The notes under the pieces: generated by a model
Told to the model about the DNA's origin: nothing
The model's database searches: none
The model's input: only the letters and a program-made list of their open reading frames with translations
In this document: one piece after another, positions 52,961-59,431 of the stretch
Layout: every line of letters begins with the position of its first letter
Position numbering within the stretch: the stretch's first letter is position 1
Source: JAGQUL01 sp039811765
GTDB lineage: Bacteria > Actinomycetota > Thermoleophilia > Gaiellales > SKUG01
Length of the DNA: 64,000 bases
NCBI GenBank assembly: GCA_039811765.1
Contig: JBDHZF010000001.1
Coordinates: 7,532 to 71,531, forward strand
Direction: 5' to 3'
Program-made: the position numbers and the translations under genes

Positions 52961-53467
52961 GTGCAGCGAGACGACGACTTCGACGACTTCTTCTCCGACA
53001 CTGGCGACGCGGCCAGCGACGCGAACGAGTCAGTGTCCGAGCCGTTGCCGCGGATGTTGCCGCCACGCTTGGGCATGCTCGCCGAGCTGAGCGACGAGGA
53101 GTTCGACGCGGTCGCGCGCGCGGCGAAGCTGCAGCATCTGGCACCGGATACGATCGTCTTCCGGCAAGGCGACGAGGCGGACCGATTCTTCATCCTCGTC
53201 GATGGTGCTGTTGAGGTAGAACGCGACGGCGCGGTGCTCGCCACGCTCGGACCGGGCGCGTTCTTCGGCGAGAGCGCATTGCTCGTGAAGGGCCGTCGCT
53301 CTGCGACGATCACCACGGTTGCGGCAACGTCGCTGTGGTCGATCAGCTATGCGGCGTTCGACGGCGCGGTATCCCACCACCTGCTCGCGGACGCCGAGCT
53401 CGGCGCCGAGGCGGAGCGACGCATCGCCCAGACGCCGGACCACGCGTTCCGGAGCGACGACGCCTGA
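52961..53467 (+). CDS. Cyclic nucleotide-binding domain protein
   Basis: This 168-residue protein consists of an acidic N-terminal segment ('QRDDDFDDFFSDTGDAASD') and one cNMP-binding beta-barrel. The phosphate-binding cassette reads 'FGESALLVKGRRSATITTVA', with the Glu and Arg that hold cyclic nucleotides. No DNA-binding helix-turn-helix or enzymatic domain follows, so it is a stand-alone sensor. The start is uncertain: GTG 52961 avoids the repeat element, whereas ATG 52889 would add 24 basic residues. Confidence 0.78.
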   Translation: MQRDDDFDDFFSDTGDAASDANESVSEPLPRMLPPRLGMLAELSDEEFDAVARAAKLQHLAPDTIVFRQGDEADRFFILVDGAVEVERDGAVLATLGPGAFFGESALLVKGRRSATITTVAATSLWSISYAAFDGAVSHHLLADAELGAEAERRIAQTPDHAFRSDDA

Positions 53468-53472
53468 CAAAA

Positions 53473-53500
53473 GCGGCCGCCGCCCCGGCCGCATGCGGCC
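53473..53500 (+). terminator. GC-rich hairpins after the cNMP-binding gene
   Basis: GCGGCCG and CGGCCGC pair around a 6-nt loop just after the stop codon, and GGCCGCATGCGGCC (53487-53500) is a perfect 14-bp palindrome overlapping the right arm. The two structures are mutually exclusive. No T-run follows. Confidence 0.4.
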
Positions 53501-53554
53501 ACGCAGCGGGCGCATTGCAACGACCCTCGAGTTGCAGTCGAAGCCTTGGATGAG

Positions 53555-54166
53555 ATGTCCAGGCCTCCGCGACATGCCAACCCTTCCGCGATGGACGGTT
53601 ATCGCCGGCTCGAGCGCACACGCAATGTTGCCGCTCCCGCACAGGCGATCGCTGCCACCGCGATCGTGGAAGAACGCCCCGCGATCGCCCCGCGTAGGCG
53701 TCGCCGCATGGGCCGTCGCCTTGCCGGAGCCGCGCGCCTGATCGCGTTCGCGGCCGTGCTCGCGGTGATCATCGGCACGAGCGTGAGCCTTGCCAGCTCC
53801 GATCGCAGCAATCGCGCGCCCGCGCGAACGGAACCGGTCGCCGCCAAGACGGTAGCCCCCGCCAAGACGGCTGCCCCCGTGAAGACTCCATCGACGTCGA
53901 TGGCGCGCGACACCGCCGTGGAGGTTGATTCGCCCGCGAAGGTCGCTGCGGAAGACGAGACCGCGGCGGAGCCCACCACGGCCGCCGCGCCCACCACGAC
54001 ATCGACGAACAGCGCCACGTCCACGGCGACCGCATCGTCGTTGCCGCGCACCGGCCCCGCCTTCGACGCGCGGCTCGTCGTGCTCGCCGGCGCCGCGCTC
54101 TTCCTGTTCGGCATGGCGCTGCAGATCGCGGGCCAACCGTTGCCCGCGCGCAACCGCGCGGCCTGA
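53555..54166 (+). CDS. LPXTG-type cell-wall protein, short
   Basis: This protein has about 203 residues. A basic stretch ('APRRRRRMGRRL') precedes a transmembrane or signal-anchor helix ('LIAFAAVLAVIIGTSVSLA'). A Thr/Ala/Pro-rich extracytoplasmic region follows, typical of wall-spanning stalks. The C-terminus reads LPRTG, then a hydrophobic helix ('VVLAGAALFLFGMALQIAG') and a basic tail, which is a complete sortase sorting signal. No sortase gene is in the window. The start is uncertain (TTG 53546, ATG 53555 or ATG 53591). Confidence 0.65.
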   Translation: MSRPPRHANPSAMDGYRRLERTRNVAAPAQAIAATAIVEERPAIAPRRRRRMGRRLAGAARLIAFAAVLAVIIGTSVSLASSDRSNRAPARTEPVAAKTVAPAKTAAPVKTPSTSMARDTAVEVDSPAKVAAEDETAAEPTTAAAPTTTSTNSATSTATASSLPRTGPAFDARLVVLAGAALFLFGMALQIAGQPLPARNRAA

Positions 54167-54217
54167 TCCTTCGATATCCCGGTGGACGATTCCTCGGGAC
54201 GAAGGCGGACACCTCGG

Positions 54218-54517
54218 ATGGCGATTTCACCAACGATGCAACGCGTGATCGCGGGCGCGTCGATCCTTCCCGCGGCGGCGCTGTCGTTGCCCGTGAGCGC
54301 GATGTTCCTCGATCACCCCGCCGGTCGCGAGAACTGGATCATCCCCGCGCAGGCGGGCGGCATGCTCGCGATCGGTGCAGGAATCGGCGCGGCGCTCCCC
54401 TTGGCCTTCACGCACTCTGGCGCGCGCGGGAAAGCCGCGGCGATTGGCGCCGGCGCGGCGCTCGGCGTGGCCGCGGTTGCCGACGCGGCCTTGTTCTTCG
54501 GCATCACCGATCGCTGA
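54218..54517 (+). CDS. Small hypothetical membrane protein
   Basis: This 99-residue protein has three hydrophobic segments (about 8-28, 42-62 and 72-95) rich in Ala and Gly, and little else. No family is recognised. ATG 54218 is chosen over GTG 54182 because the first hydrophobic helix begins right after it. The 3' end overlaps the convergent HNH nuclease gene by 14 bp. Confidence 0.6.
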   Translation: MAISPTMQRVIAGASILPAAALSLPVSAMFLDHPAGRENWIIPAQAGGMLAIGAGIGAALPLAFTHSGARGKAAAIGAGAALGVAAVADAALFFGITDR

Positions 54518-54899
54518 GTTCGCGCACGCGACGCAGCTCGCGCGACACGTAGTCGCGGATCTTGCGCATGCCGCCCTCGCGGGCGATCGCGTCCTGCAAC
54601 GCTTCGAGCTGGTCGGCGACGAGATCCGCATTCGGTTCGAGTCCGCGATCAAGACGACTCGATTCGATGAACTGCGACGGCGATTCGTGCCCGCGCCGCG
54701 AGTTGCACGACCCGCATGACGCGACCTCGTTCTCCAGCCGCGTGGGACCACCCTTGATCTTCGGCACGATGTGGTCGCGCGTGGGTCGCGCGTTCGTCTT
54801 CGTGAGGTCGTACCCGCACCATGCGCAGCGATGCTCGCCCAGTTCGAGCAAGCGCTCGAGTCGTGCCTGCGGCGCCAGTTGCCTCGTGTCTCGTCCCAT
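54504..54899 (-). CDS. HNH endonuclease domain protein
   Basis: This 131-residue protein has a canonical HNH layout: a first Cys pair 'CAWCG' (residues 25-29), 'TRDHIVPKIKGGPTRLENEV' with the catalytic His and Asn, and a second pair 'CGSCNSRRG'. The C-terminal 60 residues are helical. It cuts or nicks DNA with a divalent metal; the biological role (repair, homing or defence) is unknown. TAGTCT lies 9 nt before the start, so the mRNA may be leaderless. Confidence 0.88.
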   Translation of the reverse strand: MGRDTRQLAPQARLERLLELGEHRCAWCGYDLTKTNARPTRDHIVPKIKGGPTRLENEVASCGSCNSRRGHESPSQFIESSRLDRGLEPNADLVADQLEALQDAIAREGGMRKIRDYVSRELRRVRELSDR

Positions 54900-54908
54900 C
54901 GATCGAGG

Positions 54909-54914
54909 AGACTA
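54909..54914 (-). promoter_or_regulatory. -10 box of a probable leaderless promoter (HNH gene)
   Basis: TAGTCT on the minus strand is followed by 9 nt and then ATG 54899, without a clear Shine-Dalgarno. Confidence 0.4.
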
Positions 54915-55046
54915 CCGCAGCGCGAGCGGCGGTTGCCCCTTGCGCGATTCGCGGATCCATCGCACGGTGGACGAAGCGCCGATCTTGCACGCTCGCCGAA
55001 CCGCGTGGATGCCGGCCCGCCGAATCGCCAGGGGGGATTTCGCAAC

Positions 55047-55757
55047 GTGACCGTTGCAACCACATCGACTGCGTCGACGATCCCGTCGATCACGCTTGCG
55101 CAGGCCATCACGGCGTTGCAGCAGGCAACGGTTGCGCTCACCGCGGCCGTCCAGCAGCTGCAGGCGGCACTGGGATTTGGCGCTTCGGCCGGGGCCGCGA
55201 CGCTCGGCACGACAGCCACGGACTCGTCCACCGCTGGCGCCGTGGGCGCGCTCGGCGGCGTCGACCAGCTCGGCGAGTCCGCGTCCACCGACACGCCCGA
55301 AGAAACCGAGCAGTCCGACACGCCGGAGCAAACCGCGAAGTCCGACACGACCGAGAAGACCGACAAGGCCGACTCCTCGTCGAAGTCGGATCTCGGATCG
55401 AAGCTCGTGGCGGAGGGAAAGAAGCATCTCGGCAAGAAGTACGTGTGGGCCGCCGCAGGACCGAACACCTTCGACTGCTCCGGCTTCACGCAATACGTCG
55501 CCAAGCACTTCGGCATCAACCTGCCGCACAAAGCGTCCTTGCAAGCGAAGAAGGGCACGGCCGTCGCCAAGAAGGACCTGCAGGCGGGCGATCTCGTCTT
55601 CTTCCGCACGGGTCGCGGCATCTCGCACGTCGGCATGTACGTGGGCGACGGCAAGATCATCGAGGCCGCCGGAAAGGGCAAGGACGTGCGCATCTCCAAG
55701 CTGAGCGGCAGTTGGTACAGCCAGCATTACGCCGGCGCTCGTCGCCTGAGCAAGTGA
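55047..55757 (+). CDS. NlpC/P60 family peptidoglycan endopeptidase
   Basis: This 236-residue protein has a helical N-terminus (about 8-45, 'AQAITALQQATVALTAAVQQ'), a Thr/Ser/Glu/Lys-rich linker with 'DTPEETEQSDTPEQTAKSD', and a C-terminal NlpC/P60 domain (about 115-236). The catalytic Cys lies in 'FDCSGFTQYV' and the His in 'GISHVGMYVG'. These domains cut D-gamma-Glu-diaminopimelate links in peptidoglycan. No signal peptide is visible, which is unusual for a wall hydrolase. GGGGGGAT at 55031-55038 supports GTG 55047. Some phage or contractile-particle enzymes share this layout, but no such genes are nearby. Confidence 0.88.
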   Translation: MTVATTSTASTIPSITLAQAITALQQATVALTAAVQQLQAALGFGASAGAATLGTTATDSSTAGAVGALGGVDQLGESASTDTPEETEQSDTPEQTAKSDTTEKTDKADSSSKSDLGSKLVAEGKKHLGKKYVWAAAGPNTFDCSGFTQYVAKHFGINLPHKASLQAKKGTAVAKKDLQAGDLVFFRTGRGISHVGMYVGDGKIIEAAGKGKDVRISKLSGSWYSQHYAGARRLSK

Positions 55758-55776
55758 CGACCACCGCCGAAGCGGC

Positions 55777-55782
55777 TACGAT
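55777..55782 (+). promoter_or_regulatory. -10 box of a probable leaderless promoter (GATase gene)
   Basis: TACGAT is followed by 6 nt and then ATG 55789. No Shine-Dalgarno is visible. Confidence 0.5.
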
Positions 55783-55788
55783 CGCGCC

Positions 55789-56505
55789 ATGTTCGATCCG
55801 ATCGTCGTGCATTGCCTCCAGCATTCCGAGCGCGTGCGTCCGCTCAGCGTTGCCGATTGGGCGCGCGAGCGGGGCATCGACCTGCGCGTGATTCGGGTGG
55901 ACGAGGGCGCGACGCTGCCCGATCCCGCCAGCGTCGAGCGCCTGGTCGTGCTCGGTGGGGGCATGAACACCGACGAAGTCGACGAGCACCCGTGGCTCGC
56001 GGCCGAACGCGAGTGGCTGCGCGAGGTTGTTGCGATGAGTCGCGCGCGCGTGCTCGGCATCTGCCTCGGCAGCCAGTTGCTTGCCGAAGCCCTCGGCGGC
56101 ACGGTTGGTCGCGCCGCCGTGCCCGAAGTTGGTTGGCAGCGAATTCGGCGAACCGTCGACGGCGATTCGCATCCCGTGCTCGCGCGCCTGCCCGCCGAGT
56201 TCGACGCGATGCAGTGGCATTGGGACGCGTGGACGCTGCCACCCGGCGCGCAGCTCGTGGCCACGAGCGATGGCTGCGACACGCAAGCGTTCGCGTTTGG
56301 CGATCGCGTGCTCGCGTTGCAGTTCCATCCCGAGTTCACATACGCGCGCACGCGAGAACTGGTGGCAACGACGAGCGACGACATCACGCCGTCAGGCTGC
56401 ATCCAGTCGCCAGACGAGTTCCTCGCCGATCCCACGCGATTTGCTCGCATGCGCGAGCTGTGCTTCCAGCTGCTCGACGACGCGCTCGCCGCGACGCGCA
56501 CCTGA
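55789..56505 (+). CDS. Class I glutamine amidotransferase-like protein
   Basis: This 238-residue protein has the class I GATase triad: Cys in 'VLGICLGSQLLAEALGG' and His/Glu in 'ALQFHPEFTYA'. The stretch 'LVVLGGGMNTDEVDEHPWL' is the oxyanion-region hallmark, similar to GMP-synthase-like stand-alone amidotransferases. No synthetase partner is adjacent, so the ammonia acceptor is unknown. Leaderless-type start. Confidence 0.88.
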   Translation: MFDPIVVHCLQHSERVRPLSVADWARERGIDLRVIRVDEGATLPDPASVERLVVLGGGMNTDEVDEHPWLAAEREWLREVVAMSRARVLGICLGSQLLAEALGGTVGRAAVPEVGWQRIRRTVDGDSHPVLARLPAEFDAMQWHWDAWTLPPGAQLVATSDGCDTQAFAFGDRVLALQFHPEFTYARTRELVATTSDDITPSGCIQSPDEFLADPTRFARMRELCFQLLDDALAATRT

Positions 56506-56531
56506 GTGCACGTCGCGACGAGCGTTGGTCG

Positions 56532-57443
56532 TCAGCGCGCGGCGACCCCCACGGATTCCCACGCCTGCTCCACTGCGGCTCGCGCCGCCGCGTCCCCCGG
56601 GTGCAACGCGGCCACTGCCTCGATCGTGGCTGTGGCGGTCTGCGCGAACCCTGCACCGTCGGGCAGGTATTTCGTCAGCGCCTCGTACCAGACCCGCTGC
56701 GCGTCCTGCATGCCGAGCTTGCCTGCGACGCGGTACGCGGCGAGCGACGCGATGCCGGAGAGCTGGTGTGCTTCGCCACCGGCTCGCGACGCCTGTTTCA
56801 AGCTCGTCACGTCCGGTTTGGCGAGGTCGCGGATCGAGTCGCCGTCCACGCCTGGCGTCATCACGTCGGCGCCGATCTCCCACGATCCGGTGACGCCCGC
56901 GGCGAACACGTCCGCCAGCGATTCATGGATCGCAGCCTGCTCGGGTTGGTTGTAGTCGAGCTTCACCTCGGAGTCGATGACCCCGTGATACAGCTCGTGC
57001 GCGACCACGCTCAGGCTCCCGGCGAACGGCCCCCACTGGGATCCGTCGCCATCGCCCAGCTCCACGCGATGGTTGGTGGCGTCCCAATACGCATTCGTGC
57101 GATCGGGTGCGTGCACCACCATCTCCACGCGGCCGCCATGGCCGTCGATGCCGTTGCGTCCGAGCGTCGAGCCGAGATACGCGTCCACGGTCGCGGCGGT
57201 GTGCAGCGCCGTGTCCGCGAGCGCGTCGCCGGTCGTGCCGTCGTGGCCGATCGACAGACTGGTCACTCGCAGGCTGCCGTCCGGAACGTCGCCGTCTCGG
57301 AACGGTCGTGCCGCTGCAACGGTGAGCCGTCCGTCGCGAATCGCGGGCATGGCGAGCGCGGTGGGTGGGGCGTGGATGTGCGCGGGGTCGTGCAGGTCGG
57401 TCGTGCCCGCCAAGCGGGCAGTCGGCGTTGCTTCGAGTCGCAT
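56532..57443 (-). CDS. M4 (thermolysin-like) metallopeptidase without export signal or propeptide
   Basis: This 303-residue protein has the full M4 catalytic set: HELYH in 'VVAHELYHGVID', the third zinc ligand in 'IHESLADVFA', and the catalytic His in 'GEAHQLSGIASLAAYRVA'. The metal-loop Asp/Asn residues precede them ('GRVEMVVHAPDRTNAYWD'). No signal peptide, FTP or PepSY domain is present. AAAGGAGG 5 nt ahead of ATG 57443 firmly fixes the start, so the missing parts are not an annotation artefact. It resembles protealysin-like intracellular M4 enzymes. It is divergent from two small helical genes, which could be its partners or inhibitors. Confidence 0.85.
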   Translation of the reverse strand: MRLEATPTARLAGTTDLHDPAHIHAPPTALAMPAIRDGRLTVAAARPFRDGDVPDGSLRVTSLSIGHDGTTGDALADTALHTAATVDAYLGSTLGRNGIDGHGGRVEMVVHAPDRTNAYWDATNHRVELGDGDGSQWGPFAGSLSVVAHELYHGVIDSEVKLDYNQPEQAAIHESLADVFAAGVTGSWEIGADVMTPGVDGDSIRDLAKPDVTSLKQASRAGGEAHQLSGIASLAAYRVAGKLGMQDAQRVWYEALTKYLPDGAGFAQTATATIEAVAALHPGDAAARAAVEQAWESVGVAAR

Positions 57444-57589
57444 GTCGCCTCCTTTCGAGGGTGGTGGGGCGGTTGGTTCCGTCCTCGACATGGATACTTC
57501 CGCCGCGCGCTGCGTGTGGCATCGGTAGGAGCTGGCCGATCGCGTGCCACGAGGTGGAACCGAACGTGCGGGAAATCCGCAAGCAAACT

Positions 57590-57611
57590 GGTGCAGATCG
57601 CCGATTGCACC
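57590..57611. promoter_or_regulatory. Inverted repeat in the M4 / helical-pair divergent region
   Basis: GGTGCA and TGCACC flank a 10-nt loop containing a smaller ATC/GAT pair. It lies 90 nt before the 57701 start and 147 nt from the M4 start. The rest of the 257-bp intergenic region shows no clear motif except the strong Shine-Dalgarno near 57685. Confidence 0.35.
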
Positions 57612-57700
57612 GACGCTCCGATCCGATCGACTGTGCATGACCGGAAACCGGCCCCGCGACCACCGCGGCACAACCGGATCCGACGAGGAGGGGAGAAGCC

Positions 57701-58120
57701 ATGCAGATCATGCAAGTAGCGCCACCTGGCGAAGTGCAGATCGGCGGAGGCGCCGGATACGTCGCCGACCAGGTTCGCGAAGGGATGGCGCAGGCGCGAA
57801 TCGCGCTCGAGCTCACCGCGATGGACTGGGACAACGATCCGCACATCGGTCCGCATCCGCGCGAAGCGGCGCTCGCCGCGGCACGCGAGGCGGCCGCGCA
57901 CCTGAACGACGCGCTGGGAGTGGAAGCCCCGCAGGACGCGATCGATCAGACGCGACACGCGCTCGAAGAGATCGGAGTGGCGATCTACATGCTCGAACGA
58001 GCAGCCACGGTTCCGCCATTCCACCCGGTGGACAAGCCCACCGGCCACTTCGAAGGCGCCATCAAGATGCTCGAGATTTTGGAAACCGAGCTTCGCCACG
58101 CAACCGTCGGCTTCGGCTGA
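57701..58120 (+). CDS. Small helical protein, copy 1 of a paralog pair
   Basis: This 139-residue protein belongs to no family I know. It is predicted almost all-helical after a short Gly-rich N-terminus ('GGGAGYVADQVREGM'). It is acidic, with no Cys, signal or membrane segment. It shares layout with the next gene: an Ala-rich helix leading to a 'HLNDAL'-like turn, then 'ALEEIGVAIYML' (versus 'ALEEANEALMHL'), a 'PP' loop, a His, and a final helix. A very strong Shine-Dalgarno (GAGGAGGGGAG) precedes it, so high expression is expected. Divergent from an M4-type peptidase. Confidence 0.65.
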   Translation: MQIMQVAPPGEVQIGGGAGYVADQVREGMAQARIALELTAMDWDNDPHIGPHPREAALAAAREAAAHLNDALGVEAPQDAIDQTRHALEEIGVAIYMLERAATVPPFHPVDKPTGHFEGAIKMLEILETELRHATVGFG

Positions 58121-58171
58121 CACCACCCACCAACCAAGATCCAACCGAACACCACCCCGAAAGGATTCATC

Positions 58172-58579
58172 ATGGAGACCATCGCACCACTCGCACCGGC
58201 CACCATCCTGCCGATGCCCGACGCGCAGCAGCACGCGCTGGCCGCCACGTGGGCGCTCGCCCGCGCCGGCTACCTGCTCAACCCGGTCGGCATTCCGGAG
58301 AACCTGCCGAAGCCCGACATCGCCGGCGCCAAGGACGCGTTCAACGAAGCCGTGCTGCAGCTCGAGCAGGCGCTGCACTACGCCGACGGCCTGCCCGGCC
58401 GGCAGAAGGTGCAAGCCGCGCTCGAGGAGGCGAACGAGGCGCTCATGCACCTCAACCGCCCCGGCGTGCACCCGCCGATCGCCGACGTGGTCAACCATGC
58501 TTGGCGCGGTGGTGACTTGGCCCGCGAAGCGCTCGACCTGATGAACGGCGTGGACCCCGACACCAAGGTCGAGGCCTGA
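58172..58579 (+). CDS. Small helical protein, copy 2 of a paralog pair
   Basis: This 135-residue protein has the same arrangement as the preceding gene and is 51 nt downstream: 'ALARAGYLLNPVG', 'AFNEAVLQLEQALHYADGL', 'VQAALEEANEALMHLNRP', a 'HPPIADVVNHAW' loop and 'LAREALDLMNG'. Overall identity to copy 1 is low but the motif order is conserved. No family is known to me. An AAAGGA Shine-Dalgarno precedes ATG 58172. It is likely a heteromeric partner of copy 1. Confidence 0.65.
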   Translation: METIAPLAPATILPMPDAQQHALAATWALARAGYLLNPVGIPENLPKPDIAGAKDAFNEAVLQLEQALHYADGLPGRQKVQAALEEANEALMHLNRPGVHPPIADVVNHAWRGGDLAREALDLMNGVDPDTKVEA

Positions 58580-58618
58580 CGCAGCGGTCGATGCCGCCGC
58601 GACGCGACACCCCTCCGG

Positions 58619-59431
58619 TCAACCGACCACGTCGCGGCGGCCGAACCACCACCAGGCAAACGCGCAGGCGGCGATCGAAAAGATCGCCGCCTGCAGCGTT
58701 CCTGCGGCCAGGTCGTCGGGAAGCGGCGGGTCGACGAACAGATCCGTCCACGCCAACTGATAGTGGGTGGGCAGCAGCACGCGAAGCGATCCGAGCGACT
58801 CCACGACGTCCAGGATCTGGGACACGACGGCTGCGGACACGGCGGCGCCGACGGCGGCGAGCGGGCTGTCGAGCGCCGTGGCGAGCGCCAGCGCAAGGGC
58901 CGCGAACGGAACGACGGTGACGAAGCAGTACGCGCTGGCGAGGAGCACGCGAACGAGCGCGGTGTTCGCGGCGAGCTGGCCGCCGACGGGCGTTTCCAGC
59001 GGTCCCCATCCGAACAACAGCGCGCCGATGCATAGCGACGTGCCCACCAGCAGGATCGTCGCCAGCAGCGTGAGCAGCAGCGAGGCGGCGAGCTTGCGTG
59101 CGAGCAACGCGACGCGCGGCACCGGCGCGGCGAGCACGTACCGCAGCGTGCCCCATGCGACCTCGCTGGCGAGCGCGTCTCCGGCAAGCGCGGTGCCCAG
59201 CGCGACCAGCAGCAGTGGCGCGCACATGGAGAGCGTGAACACGCTGAAGGCGAGCGCCGAGTCGTCGGCGAGGTTGAGCAGCTGCGGCGTGGCGCCGGCC
59301 GCCACTTCCGGCGCGCCGCGGATCGCGTAGATCGCGGCGAGCGCGAGCGGCGCTGCCACCATCGACGCGAGCAGGACGCGCGTGCGACGACGCGTCAGTT
59401 GCCGTGTGATCTCGTCACGAATCCCGCGCAT
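58619..59431 (-). CDS. ABC-2 type permease of the hydrolase-ABC operon
   Basis: This 270-residue protein has about six transmembrane segments. The N-terminal amphipathic basic helix ('IRDEITRQLTRRRTRVLLASM') and the internal 'EVAWGTLRYVLAAPVPRVALLARKLAAS' pattern are typical of ABC-2 exporters. It overlaps the hydrolase-ATPase gene by 17 nt and is the third gene of the YciI operon. It probably forms a homodimeric channel driven by the fused ATPase. Confidence 0.83.
   Translation of the reverse strand: MRGIRDEITRQLTRRRTRVLLASMVAAPLALAAIYAIRGAPEVAAGATPQLLNLADDSALAFSVFTLSMCAPLLLVALGTALAGDALASEVAWGTLRYVLAAPVPRVALLARKLAASLLLTLLATILLVGTSLCIGALLFGWGPLETPVGGQLAANTALVRVLLASAYCFVTVVPFAALALALATALDSPLAAVGAAVSAAVVSQILDVVESLGSLRVLLPTHYQLAWTDLFVDPPLPDDLAAGTLQAAIFSIAACAFAWWWFGRRDVVG

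Noticed and set aside
55047..55757. Phage endolysin or contractile-particle gene
   Set aside because: NlpC/P60 domain alone is not diagnostic; no phage, holin or tail genes are nearby.
57701..58579. Emfourin-type M4 inhibitor genes
   Set aside because: Emfourin is beta-rich and carries a Gly-Gly motif; these products are helical with a different motif order.
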